DNA of 64,000 nucleotides, taken from Oxalobacteraceae bacterium (GTDB taxonomy: Bacteria > Pseudomonadota > Gammaproteobacteria > Burkholderiales > Burkholderiaceae_D). The stretch spans positions 62,001 to 126,000 of the forward strand of contig JABTBR010000004.1 in the NCBI GenBank assembly GCA_013284265.1, read 5' to 3'. Below are positions 18,027 through 31,309 of the stretch, piece by piece. Position 1 is the stretch's first letter. Every line of letters starts with the position of its first letter. The translations under genes were made by a program, and so were the position numbers. The notes under the pieces are model-generated. The model was not told where the DNA came from, did not search any database, and saw only the letters and a list, made by a program, of their open reading frames with translations.

Positions 18027-18089
18027 AACCCACGGCAAAGAGCCGGGGTCTGACCTTAGGGTCAGACCCCAGGGTTGCGCCTTGGGTTT
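18027..18089 (-). repeat. Intergenic palindromic repeat, copy 3, short form
   Basis: AACCCACGGCAAAGAGCC at one end and CCCAGGGTTGCGCCTTGGGTTT at the other surround the simple palindrome GGGGTCTGACC-TTA-GGGTCAGACCCC. The inner GC-rich module of the long form is absent. The same locus in the right duplication (copy 4) has the long form. Confidence 0.85.
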
Positions 18090-18125
18090 AAGCATCCGCC
18101 GCCGGCCCGCCCAGGGCGCATTTCC

Positions 18126-18365
18126 TTACGTTAGCGCTGGCGCATCCAGCGCATCCAGCGCCGCCAGCGCCGCGTCGAAGTCGAACAGTTCGACCTGCCG
18201 GCTGACTAGACGCAGCTGGCGCGACAGCGGGTGGCCGTCGGCCAGCGTTTCCAGTTCGCCCAGCAGATCCATGGCGGCGGTGTCGCTGTCGGCCAGCAGA
18301 TTCCGTAAACGCGCCAGCATCGGTGCGACCTGGGGCGGTAGTGCGGTAGGTGCAGTGGTACCAAA
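18126..18365 (-). pseudogene. Truncated 3' stub of the large hybrid kinase (C-terminal HPt end)
   Basis: The reverse-strand translation matches the last about 75 residues of the big hybrid kinase at 23878-28485: the common stretch runs from ALPPQV through MLARLRNLLADSD to the end APALT. The copy has a 3-residue duplication in its Ala-Leu-Asp tail. Homology stops next to the hamB stop codon. No start, kinase or receiver part is present, so it is a remnant. Its cargo-side end is more diverged than its outer end, as if it came from a related strain. Confidence 0.85.
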
Positions 18366-18374
18366 TACTTTCAG

Positions 18375-21300
18375 TCAGCCCGCTCGAAAAATGCGTTGGA
18401 CGCGCCATTGATCTCCGTGCCTATCAATCGCAAAGTCGTCCTTATGCGGACTTCGTATGGACAGGTCTCTCGAAGTCGCGAGCAGGTATCCCGCTGGATC
18501 GATCCATTGCACGCTATCAGATCGAGCGATTGGTAGCACATCGTATTGCGTTAAACTTCCAACACCATCACTTAATGCAACATCGACGACAGGGCTGGGA
18601 AGCGGAGGCGCCGTTGTGATCTGTAGAGTTCCTGCCCAAGCAATGAAGTTTTGAGGGGCTATTAAGTCATCGGACTCTCTAATTCCGCTATTAATATTCA
18701 ACCACTCTTCAAATTCATTTCTTCGACCAGCAGCTGCGGCGCGAGTCCCTTCTATACCTTGCGCGAGTACAAAAGCAATAAAAGGATCCAAGGTGCCCCA
18801 GCGTAACAACTCTTTTGCCCAAAAACCAAACCAAGGCAGACCTGTTGTGGATTTCCACGCTTCTAATGAAGGTACCAAGAAGGGCTCGTCCGTCCCCTGC
18901 GACCATGCCTGCGCAACAACTGCGCCAATCGCAGTTCCCAATCTGAACTCAAAATTATCACTTGCGAACCGCTGCCAAGCACGTAGCTCACTGGGGGCAG
19001 GGGATAGCGCACCTGGAACGTTCATTAACCACGACAGCGGAGAGATCCAATTGGCAAATAGTTCCTGATCACCGACGGTAGTTCTCGCACGGAGCCCAAA
19101 ACCGCGATCACTCGCAATCAGAGTTACCAGCGCAACAAAATAGTGCAAGCGTTGGTTGACATCCAGCGTCCCATAATTCACCGCATCCGACAATACTTGA
19201 CGGATGGCCGGCGCGATTGCCTCAAACCGCCTTCCAATGTACGGTGAAAACCCATACTGAAATAATCGCTTCCGTTCAACGGGATCGGGATACACATTCG
19301 CTACCAATCCTACTCCTCGCTGAACAAAAGCATATTCTAGCCACGCCTCCTGTGAAGCAGCTATTTGGCTAAAAGTTCGCCGCCACAATTGAGCCAGAGA
19401 AGTCTCTATATCGGCTAATGACTGTTCTTGGCCAGTCACCATCGCAACTTCTTCCACTGCAGTGAGCAAAATTCCGTCTAACTCGTCTATGCTATCTGCC
19501 AATCTGGCAAGAGGATCGCTATGCGCCCCGCCGGCATAATCGCTAATTTCATCTGGAGTAATTTGTTCGAGCCAAGCTAAAAATAGAGTTTCACTCACTC
19601 CTAGCAATGCCTGCGCACGTTCGGCAATGGTTACAATTAAAAGTGAAAGAGGGCTGATTACTTGGCCTGAGTCAGCCTCTTCCAAGCGTAGGTTATCGAA
19701 GAGATCGTCATAGTCTTGCTGCATCTCTCGAATTTGTTTGAGCTGAAGTGACTTTTTAGTGGCGGCCGTTGTCGATGGCGCTGTGGGCAAAGCGATCAAC
19801 GTAATCCCTTCCATCGCTTTCGTCGCACCTGGCCTTCCCGCCCGGCCTGCAAGATTTCTAAACTCTGCAGTGGACATAGGCGTCACGGTCGAGCGCTCTG
19901 CTGGCGCTGCATCGGGGTCGTAGCGACGGCGTCGCAAGGAAAGGACGAATATGATATCGAAAGGAAGATTAACGCCCTCAGTGAGCGTCGCAGTGGCGAT
20001 AGTGATCGGACAAATTCTGCGCTCAATCAGCTGCGTCATCAGCCTTCTCAAACGCTGCGGCATCTGCCCGTGGCTAGTAGCGATGCCGCAATCAAGTAAC
20101 GCCACCTCGTACGACACTTCTCCACAGTAATCTACGCTCGCGGCACGTGCAGCATCAAAAATCCCCCGATCCACACTGTCATTAGGCAATGTAAAACGAA
20201 GTGCAGTTGACCATTCGGGAAGTTCGAGCGCTTCTTTGAACCATCGCATAGTGCGCTCTGGCTGTTGGGCGACAGAAATCAATACTCTACGCCCGTCGTC
20301 GATGAGATGTAAAGCTGTCCAAAGGACATGCAGTTCATTGAAGTGATAAATACTGTCTCGCACTTGAGCCCGAAGTGTGGGCATCCTAGTGAAGCGAAGT
20401 GGAATATACACGGGGTCTTGACGACCACGGACACGAAGTACGGCGCCATTCATCATCTCTACCGACATTTTCCCGGTGTGCCCGCTAGTTGCCTCCAAAA
20501 CACCAATCAGCTGGCGGGTGCTTCTATAGCGGGTGCCAATCGGTTTAGCTTCTGAATTTCCCTCGATCCACTTAGCGACCGGCACCGCCGCACCTCCTGC
20601 GACAGCTGTCAGTGCGATTCTAGCCAGGTCAGGAAGCCTTGCTAACAATCGCGACACAAAACTTTCTAACCGGAGCGACCGGCTACTATGGTCGGCAAAA
20701 TCTGAGCGGGCACGAGGATTGTCCTCCGAGACCACCTGATGCGCTTCATCGATGATAAGCAGCCTCAGCCTAGCTACGAGCAGCGGTCCAACGTAGCGCA
20801 TTAGCGCTTCTGCCTTCTCCACCGTTGCGATTAGAACTGTAGGGCGTTCCGCTTGAAGCCAATAGTCTGTTATTCCCCAGTCCGCGCCCCCGTAGAGTCC
20901 TGTTACAATAAAATCGCTCCCAAGCTCATGTGTTAGTTTTGCTTCGACCTCACCTGCGAGCGCGCGCGACGGAACCAAATACAGCGCTAACGGCATCTGA
21001 ATATTATCGTCGACCAGTAACAGCTCTTTTAAAATTGCCAGATTGGCGACCAAGGTCTTTCCAGAACCCGTAGGAGTACATAACGCAAATGAAGATTGTT
21101 GTAGCAAGCGATCTAAGCCCTGCTTCTGTGATGTCCATAAGATGCCCCGACCGCGACTGAATTGGCCCCTGCCGAACCGTTCCAATCGTAGGGATTGCGT
21201 CGGCTTGATTAAAGCAAGTCCGCGCAGCGGCCGGTATATGCTGGACTGGAAATAGCCATGCGCCACCGCATTCATTAAACCGACCAACATCGAGATGTCG

Positions 21301-21995
21301 CTAGTGAAAGTTCTCGTCGCAAGTCGCTCCAGCGCTGCCAATTTTTGCAGCGCACGGTTAGCGCGTTGGTCGTCGCCTCGTCGAAGCGTAGCAGCCATCA
21401 ACCCAATACATCTCACTAGCTCTGTAGCAAAGTACCACTCCAGGCTTTCGGGCTCATCCGGCGTTAAGATCTGCAAAGGATTAGCTCGTTTGGTGAGTTC
21501 GCTATTTTCTTTCCAAAATTTGAGTGCCTCAGCAACAGTACCGTCGAAGTCTCCGGCTAGGAATCTTGAATATAAGCGAGTTCCTGCCTCCTGCGATTCA
21601 ATCTGAGCCAACAGGCCAGTTGCCATTGCCGAGAGGCCAGCAAGTTGGTATGCCGCAGATGCCAACAACTCCACTGGGACTGCGATTTTTAAGTCATCAT
21701 AGGCGCGCGATAACCACTCCAAAATTTCAGCGGCGCGCCTGTAACAGTCCTTTGCCATGGACGACTCAACGCCCTCGACTTCACGCAGTACAGCGGCTGC
21801 ATGTAATAGGCGCTGAGCATCTGCTAGTTGCGCGCTGGATTCGGAAGGTTGCCATTGAATCGGTGGGACTTCCCAACTGACCTGCAGGCCGCGTACAAAG
21901 GCCCTTGCTTGCTCGGGCGTTAGGCGATTTTCGGCGGCGAGCCCACGGCTAAGTTGCTCGGCAATGGCTTTTCTTTTTGCGTTCGTGTCAGCCAT
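18375..21995 (-). CDS. hamB: Hachiman-type DEAD/DEAH-box helicase HamB
   Basis: A 1206-residue superfamily 2 helicase. The N-terminal 300 residues are helical and precede the core. Walker A is TPTGSGKT (307-314), motif Ia PSRALAGEV (342-350), Walker B DEAH (416-419), motif V-like region TATLTEGVNLP (668-678) and motif VI NLAGRAGRPG (714-723), which resembles Ski2-type helicases. About 480 residues of unassigned C-terminal region follow. The gene starts 3 bp after hamA, with GGGGAGG inside the hamA end as ribosome site. In Hachiman systems HamB is the helicase that senses DNA and controls the HamA nuclease. The gene is intact, of lower GC than its flanks, and its stop abuts a kinase stub. Confidence 0.86.
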   Translation of the reverse strand: MADTNAKRKAIAEQLSRGLAAENRLTPEQARAFVRGLQVSWEVPPIQWQPSESSAQLADAQRLLHAAAVLREVEGVESSMAKDCYRRAAEILEWLSRAYDDLKIAVPVELLASAAYQLAGLSAMATGLLAQIESQEAGTRLYSRFLAGDFDGTVAEALKFWKENSELTKRANPLQILTPDEPESLEWYFATELVRCIGLMAATLRRGDDQRANRALQKLAALERLATRTFTSDISMLVGLMNAVAHGYFQSSIYRPLRGLALIKPTQSLRLERFGRGQFSRGRGILWTSQKQGLDRLLQQSSFALCTPTGSGKTLVANLAILKELLLVDDNIQMPLALYLVPSRALAGEVEAKLTHELGSDFIVTGLYGGADWGITDYWLQAERPTVLIATVEKAEALMRYVGPLLVARLRLLIIDEAHQVVSEDNPRARSDFADHSSRSLRLESFVSRLLARLPDLARIALTAVAGGAAVPVAKWIEGNSEAKPIGTRYRSTRQLIGVLEATSGHTGKMSVEMMNGAVLRVRGRQDPVYIPLRFTRMPTLRAQVRDSIYHFNELHVLWTALHLIDDGRRVLISVAQQPERTMRWFKEALELPEWSTALRFTLPNDSVDRGIFDAARAASVDYCGEVSYEVALLDCGIATSHGQMPQRLRRLMTQLIERRICPITIATATLTEGVNLPFDIIFVLSLRRRRYDPDAAPAERSTVTPMSTAEFRNLAGRAGRPGATKAMEGITLIALPTAPSTTAATKKSLQLKQIREMQQDYDDLFDNLRLEEADSGQVISPLSLLIVTIAERAQALLGVSETLFLAWLEQITPDEISDYAGGAHSDPLARLADSIDELDGILLTAVEEVAMVTGQEQSLADIETSLAQLWRRTFSQIAASQEAWLEYAFVQRGVGLVANVYPDPVERKRLFQYGFSPYIGRRFEAIAPAIRQVLSDAVNYGTLDVNQRLHYFVALVTLIASDRGFGLRARTTVGDQELFANWISPLSWLMNVPGALSPAPSELRAWQRFASDNFEFRLGTAIGAVVAQAWSQGTDEPFLVPSLEAWKSTTGLPWFGFWAKELLRWGTLDPFIAFVLAQGIEGTRAAAAGRRNEFEEWLNINSGIRESDDLIAPQNFIAWAGTLQITTAPPLPSPVVDVALSDGVGSLTQYDVLPIARSDSVQWIDPAGYLLATSRDLSIRSPHKDDFAIDRHGDQWRVQRIFRAG

Positions 21996-21998
21996 TTG

Positions 21999-22952
21999 TC
22001 AAGAGCCTCCCCATAACGAATCATAAATTTTTTTGATTAAGTTCTCTCCATCAGATAAGACGAGTTCTATAACTTGGAGGTCATGTGGCGCCGTGTACTC
22101 GATCGGTTTATCTTCCCACCCGATGAAAACATCGCAAGATTTTCGCGTTGCATTTGCATTGCCGCAAATAAGAACTAAGTTGGTGCGTTCGATAGGTTCG
22201 TTGTTCTTGATCATAATAGCTCTATCGATCGACAAAATCGCTTCCGACATACCGTCAGGATCCAGTTCTTGCAGAAGCCTTTGCATTTGCCTCATCCCGT
22301 GCGGGATTAGGGCGTCGACGTTCAACTGATTCCAAATTCCATCATTGTCACGTACGCGATTGCCATCATCGTCCTTTATCCATTTTCCTAGCAGTAGACT
22401 ATCAACTACAGATTGAGAAAGAGCCTTTCTCCATTTAGCCTCACCTACAAGATAGCGCACCACCTTTCCAGTATCATCAAGCGCGAGCGCTAAAAAATCA
22501 GAACCGAAACGGCCGAATACTTGCCGTTTACGAGTCGGATCCCGAACCAGTGCAAACAGGTAAGCCTCGACGTCGCCATGGTATCTGAACAGGAATGCAG
22601 GAACAGTCCAGTCATGCTGACCTACAAATTCATAGTGCTCTGTTAGCATTCCGCACATTACCTCGCCAAAGAGCCCGTGACGTGCAGTGGGCGGCAAACA
22701 CCCAGGATAAAGTGCATGCCCAACGGTAGGGATATCCGTAGCATCGGGATGAAGATCAATGCCGATTGCGTCATGAAAATGCTTGCGTGCATCCTGATGT
22801 GCTGATTCAAAATACGGACGCAATTTCTTCGCTAGCGAGTCAATATGGATGTCTTTTTGCTCGAGCAACGCATGACCATAGTTATTCTCTACGGTCAAAT
22901 ATTTTTCCAGCCATTCATTTAATGCTTCCGCAGGCACAGAACAGGTGTGCAT
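21999..22952 (-). CDS. hamA: Hachiman-type DUF1837 nuclease HamA
   Basis: A 317-residue protein whose central region fits the DUF1837 pattern. GLFGE (93-97) supplies E97, GSDFLAL (150-156) supplies D152, and GEAKWR (170-175) supplies E171 and K173. Together these form a PD-(D/E)xK-type nuclease site, and all expected acidic and lysine residues are present. It is the first gene of a tight two-gene operon with a large DEAH helicase, the Hachiman gene order. HamA is the nuclease effector that degrades DNA once HamB is triggered. GGAGAG precedes the ATG. The related AbpAB type is the main alternative name. Confidence 0.84.
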   Translation of the reverse strand: MHTCSVPAEALNEWLEKYLTVENNYGHALLEQKDIHIDSLAKKLRPYFESAHQDARKHFHDAIGIDLHPDATDIPTVGHALYPGCLPPTARHGLFGEVMCGMLTEHYEFVGQHDWTVPAFLFRYHGDVEAYLFALVRDPTRKRQVFGRFGSDFLALALDDTGKVVRYLVGEAKWRKALSQSVVDSLLLGKWIKDDDGNRVRDNDGIWNQLNVDALIPHGMRQMQRLLQELDPDGMSEAILSIDRAIMIKNNEPIERTNLVLICGNANATRKSCDVFIGWEDKPIEYTAPHDLQVIELVLSDGENLIKKIYDSLWGGS

Positions 22953-23117
22953 AGGACTCTCCGAAATTCAATCCAAAAGATAGGCTGCAAAGTTTCTTTG
23001 TCGGACTCGGCAGATGATCATGAGGATAGCATGTTGCTCAACTGAAAAATACTCGGAATCTCACGCTATAGAAATATGATGTCCCTGGTGGCGGGTTATG
23101 AGATCGGTGGCACTGGT
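22953..23117 (-). promoter_or_regulatory. AT-rich leader and probable promoter of hamAB
   Basis: A 165-bp AT-rich stretch between hamA and the broken kinase copy. On the minus strand it must hold the hamAB promoter. The clearest element is the ribosome site GGAGAG before the ATG. Possible -35 and -10 elements (TTGAGC, TATCCT) are badly spaced, so I do not assign them. Confidence 0.4.
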
Positions 23118-23706
23118 GCGTCAGTGCGACGATATTGAGGCGATGATGCGCCACGATCTGAAAGCGCCGCTGGCCGGCGCGATCAGCATCGTGTAGACCA
23201 TGCTGCAGGTGACCGATATGGTCAATCTGTCGACCGAACTGTATAAGATCGAGACGGGAAAATACCTGCTGCGGCGGGTGGTGGAAACGGCGCGTGCCAC
23301 CTATGCGGGCAAGCAGCTGGTGATCGCGGTCGATACCGATTTCGATGTGGGTACCGATCCGCCGATGGGGCTGGGCGATGCCATGCTGAGTTATTCGCTG
23401 TTGAATAACCTGATCAAGAATGCCTGCGAGGCGGCGCCGGAACGCAGCCGTGTCAGCGCCGCGCTGTTTGCGGGCAGTCCGCTGCGCATCGAGATCGTCA
23501 ACAAGGGCGTGATACCGGAGGCGGTGAGGCCGCGCTTTTTCGACAAGTTCGTCACCGATGGCAAATCGGGCGGGACCGGGCTGGGGACGTATTCGGCACG
23601 GCTGCTGGCGCGGGCGCAGCATGGCGAGGTGGCGTTCGCGGTGGACGACGAGGAGCAGCATACGACGCTGATCGTGACCTTGCCGGCGGCGCCGCCCGAG
23701 GCTTGA
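23118..23706 (+). pseudogene. Broken duplicate of the REC-REC-kinase 3' end
   Basis: Translates as the kinase end of the 16355-17989 gene from about LVRQCDDIEAMMRHDLKAPLAG, then meets an in-frame TAG at 23194-23196 where the intact gene has CAG. A 63-bp in-frame gap follows at once and a 33-bp in-frame gap comes later (the residues AEPLAISDLLR are missing). The part before about 23200 differs from the intact gene at about 15% of positions; the following 500 bp differ at about 1% (counted by eye). No receiver domains or start are present. The open frame from 23200 is therefore not a real gene. Confidence 0.88.
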
Positions 23707-23742
23707 CTTGTTTTAACGTCAGCGTGCCGTACGCCTTTTTAG

Positions 23743-23842
23743 AACCCACGGCAAAGAGCTGGGGTACGACCTTAGGGTCCGGGGAGGGGCTACGCCCCGC
23801 CTGTCCCGATGGGACAGGCCCCCAGGGTTACGCCTTGGGTTT
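23743..23842 (-). repeat. Intergenic palindromic repeat, copy 4, long form
   Basis: Starts AACCCACGGCAAAGAGC and ends CCCAGGGTTACGCCTTGGGTTT, like copy 3. It also contains the inner module GGGGCTACGCCCC plus CTGTCCCGATGGGACAG. It occupies the same place in the right duplication that short copy 3 occupies in the left one, so the inner module was gained or lost after, or differed before, the duplication. Confidence 0.85.
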
Positions 23843-23877
23843 CAAGCAGCGCCGCCGGCCCGCCCAGGGCGCATTCC

Positions 23878-28485
<4,608 letters not shown>

Positions 28486-28495
28486 GGGCGGGCGC

Positions 28496-29653
28496 TCATG
28501 CCGCCGGCGCGATGTGGGCGATCGCCGCGGCCTGTTTGGCCATGTCGTGGTCGCTGTCGGCGAAGTGCGCCGCGATCTGCTGGAAGTCTTGCAGGCAAGC
28601 CTGGAAGGCGTCGCAGATGTCGGGGTCGAAGTGCGAGCCGCGGCCTTCGACGATGATCTGCACCGCCTTCTCGTGCGGCATGCCGTCCTTGTAGACGCGC
28701 CGGCTGATCAGGGCGTCGTAGACGTCGGCTACCGCCATCAGCCGCGCCGAGATCGGGATGGCGTCGCCGGCCAGGCCTTCGGGATAGCCGCTGCCATCCC
28801 ATTTTTCCTGGTGGCCGTAGGCGATCTCTTTGGCCAGGCGCAGGAAGTCGACGTCCATGCCCAGTTGCTGTTCGGCGTGGGCGATGGCATCGCGGCCCAG
28901 CGTGGTGTGGGTCTTCATGATCTCGAATTCCTCGGGCGTGAAGCGGCCCGGCTTGAGCAGGATGCGGTCGGGGATGCCGATCTTGCCGATGTCGTGCAGC
29001 GGCGCCGATTTGAACAGCAGTTCGATGGTGGCGTCGTCGAGGAAGTCGCGGAAGCGCGCATGCTCGCGCAGCTGCCGGGCCAGCACCCGCACATAGTGCT
29101 GGGTGCGGCGGATGTGGTTGCCCGTTTCATTGTCGCGCGTCTCGGCCAGCGAGGCCATCGCGTGAATGGTCACGTCCTGCACCGCGTTCAGTTCGCGGCT
29201 GCGGCGCTGCACTTCCTGCTCCAGGTAGCCGTTCTGGTCGCGCAGGAAATCGGCCGCATCCTTGACCTTGAGCTGGGTGCGCACCCGCGCCAGCACCACG
29301 GGCGGGCTGATCGGCTTGGTGATGTAGTCGGCCGCGCCCAGTTCCAGTCCCAGCGACTCGTCGGCGCTGGAAGCCATCGCGGTCAGGAAGATGATGGGGA
29401 TGTTGCGGGTGTTTTCATCGGCTTGCAGGATGCGCGCCACGTCGTGGCCGGTCATGCCTGGCATCATGATGTCGAGCAGGATCAGGTCCGGCTGCGGCTG
29501 GTCCTGGGCGATCCGGATCGCCTTCTCGCCGTTGTTGGCCGCCTTGACGGTGTACAGGTCCTTTAGCAGGCCTGCCATCAGCATCAGATTGTCCGGCGTG
29601 TCGTCGACCACCAGGATGATGGGCTTGGTGGGGAGGTGCGTCGATAATGGCAT
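28496..29653 (-). CDS. Response regulator with HD-GYP c-di-GMP phosphodiesterase domain
   Basis: A 385-residue two-domain protein. The receiver domain (10-130) has phospho-acceptor D61 in DLILLDIMMPG and K113 in TKPIS. The HD-GYP domain follows, with H179 in ETGNH, H220-D221 in HDIGKIG and the GYP loop GHQEKWDGSGYP at 280-291. Q282 replaces the second His of the usual HHE, a variant seen in active family members. It probably hydrolyses cyclic di-GMP when phosphorylated. It is the first gene of an operon with the large hybrid kinase, the likely phosphodonor. GGAG precedes the start. Confidence 0.92.
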   Translation of the reverse strand: MPLSTHLPTKPIILVVDDTPDNLMLMAGLLKDLYTVKAANNGEKAIRIAQDQPQPDLILLDIMMPGMTGHDVARILQADENTRNIPIIFLTAMASSADESLGLELGAADYITKPISPPVVLARVRTQLKVKDAADFLRDQNGYLEQEVQRRSRELNAVQDVTIHAMASLAETRDNETGNHIRRTQHYVRVLARQLREHARFRDFLDDATIELLFKSAPLHDIGKIGIPDRILLKPGRFTPEEFEIMKTHTTLGRDAIAHAEQQLGMDVDFLRLAKEIAYGHQEKWDGSGYPEGLAGDAIPISARLMAVADVYDALISRRVYKDGMPHEKAVQIIVEGRGSHFDPDICDAFQACLQDFQQIAAHFADSDHDMAKQAAAIAHIAPAA

Positions 29654-29960
29654 GCCTGAACTCCGGTGAGTGGAATAGCTGACAGGATAATTATGTTGCT
29701 TAGACTATATCCCGGCATCCGGCGCGTGTAAACCTGTGACTCAGCATGTGACTCAGCACATGAGCAGCTTGCAGTTTGCATGCGGCGCGATGTGCATATG
29801 GCGACAGCGGCTGGACAATTGACGACAAGGGAGGACGCGCGGCGCTCTCCGCGATTGACAGCCCACCGGCCGGCGCGCCAGACTGGCCCTTCAGCCCCGT
29901 GTCCGCGTTCCGGCGGTTTACCTGCGGGGCAAACGATCCATCTCCAACGAGGACTATCCC
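29654..29960. promoter_or_regulatory. Divergent intergenic region with a 12-bp tandem repeat
   Basis: No gene is seen in these 307 bp between the divergent HD-GYP and thiolase genes. TGTGACTCAGCA occurs twice in tandem at 29735-29758, about 80 bp upstream of the HD-GYP start. A reversed half-site resembling the 31172 element (CATATGGCGACA) lies at 29796-29807. Both could bind regulators; neither is proven. Confidence 0.35.
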
Positions 29961-31142
29961 ATGACACAAGACGTTGTTGTTTTAAGCGCCGTGCGCTCCG
30001 CTATCGGCACCTTCGGCGGCAGCCTGGCCGAGTTCGAACCGGCCGAACTGGCCACGCAAGTGATGCAGGCGGCCTTCAGCCGCGCGGCGGTGGACCCGGC
30101 GGCCATCGGCAATGCCGTCGTCGGCAGCTGCATTCCGACCGACGCGCGCTACGCCTATGTGGCGCGGGTGGCGTCGGTGAACGCCGGCATGCGCACCGAT
30201 TCGGTGGCGCTGCAGGTCAACCGCCTGTGCGCCAGCGGCCTGCAGGCCGTGGTCACGGCGGCCCAGGGCATACAGCTGGGCGATTTCGAGTACGGCCTGG
30301 GCGGCGGGGTCGAGGTGATGTCGCGCGGCGGCTATATGCTGCCGGCGCTGCGCAGCGGCGCGCGCATGGGCGACGCCAAGGCCATTGACATGATGGTGGC
30401 GGTGCTGACCGATCCCTTCGGCGTGGGCCACATGGGCATCACGGCCGAGAACCTGGCCACTAAATGGGGCATCACCCGCGCCGAGCAGGACGCCTTCGCG
30501 GCGGAGTCGCAGCGGCGCGCGGCGCTGGCCATCACCGAGGGCCGTTTCATCGGCCAGATCGTGCCCATCGTGCGCCAGACCCGCCAGGGCGAGACCGTGT
30601 TCGATACCGATGAATATGTGAAGCCGAATACCACGGCCGAGGCGCTGGCCAAGATGCGCCCGGCCTTCAAGGCCGACGGCACCGTCACCGCCGGCAATGC
30701 CTCGGGCATCAACGACGGCGCCGCCTTCATGGTGCTGGCCAATGCGCAGACGGCGGCGCGCAATGGCCAGCGCGCGCTGGCGCGGCTGGTCAGCTATGCC
30801 GTGGCCGGGGTGCCCAACGAGATCATGGGCGAGGGCCCAATTCCGGCCACCCGGCTGACGCTGGCCAAGGCCGGCCTGCGGCTGGACCAGATCGACGTGA
30901 TCGAAGCCAATGAGGCGTTCGCGGCGCAAGCCATTGCGGTCAACCGCGCGCTGGACCTGGACCCGGCCAGGACCAATCCGAACGGCGGCGCGATCGCGCT
31001 GGGCCATCCGGTCGGCTGTTCCGGCGCGGCCATCGCCACCAAGGCGATCCACGAGCTGCACCGCACGGGCGGGCGCTATGCGCTGGCCACCATGTGCATC
31101 GGCGGCGGGCAGGGCATCGCCGTGATTTTCGAACGCTGCTAA
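29961..31142 (+). CDS. Acetyl-CoA C-acyltransferase (thiolase)
   Basis: A 393-residue thiolase of normal length with every catalytic element: nucleophile C90 in NRLCASGLQAV, H349 in GHPVGCSG and C379 in MCIGGGQG. It either condenses two acetyl-CoA or cleaves 3-ketoacyl-CoA with CoA; the direction and chain length cannot be read. It heads a region with an acyl-CoA ligase, a beta-keto acid cleavage enzyme and a dienoyl-CoA isomerase-like gene, so a degradative role is plausible. GAGGA precedes the ATG. Confidence 0.92.
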   Translation: MTQDVVVLSAVRSAIGTFGGSLAEFEPAELATQVMQAAFSRAAVDPAAIGNAVVGSCIPTDARYAYVARVASVNAGMRTDSVALQVNRLCASGLQAVVTAAQGIQLGDFEYGLGGGVEVMSRGGYMLPALRSGARMGDAKAIDMMVAVLTDPFGVGHMGITAENLATKWGITRAEQDAFAAESQRRAALAITEGRFIGQIVPIVRQTRQGETVFDTDEYVKPNTTAEALAKMRPAFKADGTVTAGNASGINDGAAFMVLANAQTAARNGQRALARLVSYAVAGVPNEIMGEGPIPATRLTLAKAGLRLDQIDVIEANEAFAAQAIAVNRALDLDPARTNPNGGAIALGHPVGCSGAAIATKAIHELHRTGGRYALATMCIGGGQGIAVIFERC

Positions 31143-31171
31143 AACAGCTTAGCGTCAGCCTGTCGCCACCT

Positions 31172-31236
31172 GTCGCGAAATGCGAAGTGCCCGTCGCCAA
31201 ATGAGTGCGCGGCGGGCAAGGGCGAATCCTATGATG
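31172..31236 (+). promoter_or_regulatory. Putative activator site and promoter of the DUF1302 operon
   Basis: Two direct half-sites, TGTCGCGAAATGCG (31172) and CGTCGCCAAATGAG (31194), start 22 bp apart, the usual two-turn spacing of AraC-family sites. A -10-like TATGAT (31231-31236) begins 31 bp after the second GTCGCC. There is no good -35. The same arrangement with the same 31-bp gap occurs at 40746-40810. Confidence 0.6.
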
Positions 31237-31309
31237 GCTTACCGTCGATGCCGACCGGACACCATAAGTCCGGCTTTGATCGGCGGCCACAACATCAGGA
31301 GACAGCTCG

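Larger units (their letters stand above)
17299..18365 (+). repeat. Left copy of a ~1 kb direct duplication flanking the defence island
   Basis: This stretch holds the 3' end of the REC-REC-kinase gene, the convergent intergenic region and the 3' end of a big hybrid kinase gene. It recurs in direct orientation at 23118-24105. From 17451 to 17989 the copies differ by about five substitutions and one 33-bp in-frame gap (my count by eye). The kinase-stub end at about 18290-18365 is clearly more diverged. Confidence 0.85.
18366..23117 (-). other. Defence island: Hachiman-type insert bounded by the direct duplication
   Basis: About 4.75 kb of DNA with visibly lower GC than its surroundings (about half GC in lines sampled, against strongly GC-rich flanks) and different codon use. 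It contains only hamA, hamB and a short promoter region. No integrase, transposase, tRNA end or terminal inverted repeat is present. The flanks are a direct duplication of the host locus. Confidence 0.8.

Noticed and set aside
18126-18320. A 64-residue minus-strand frame as a small gene
   Set aside because: It is the truncated end of the big hybrid kinase, duplicated with the island.
18366-23117. The island as a prophage, transposon or integrative element
   Set aside because: No integrase, transposase, structural or replication gene, no tRNA target and no terminal inverted repeats; only hamAB is present.
23200-23706. A 168-residue kinase C-terminal open frame as a real gene
   Set aside because: It is the decayed duplicate of the 16355-17989 gene, lacking start, receivers and the phospho-acceptor part, with a nonsense codon and gaps just upstream.
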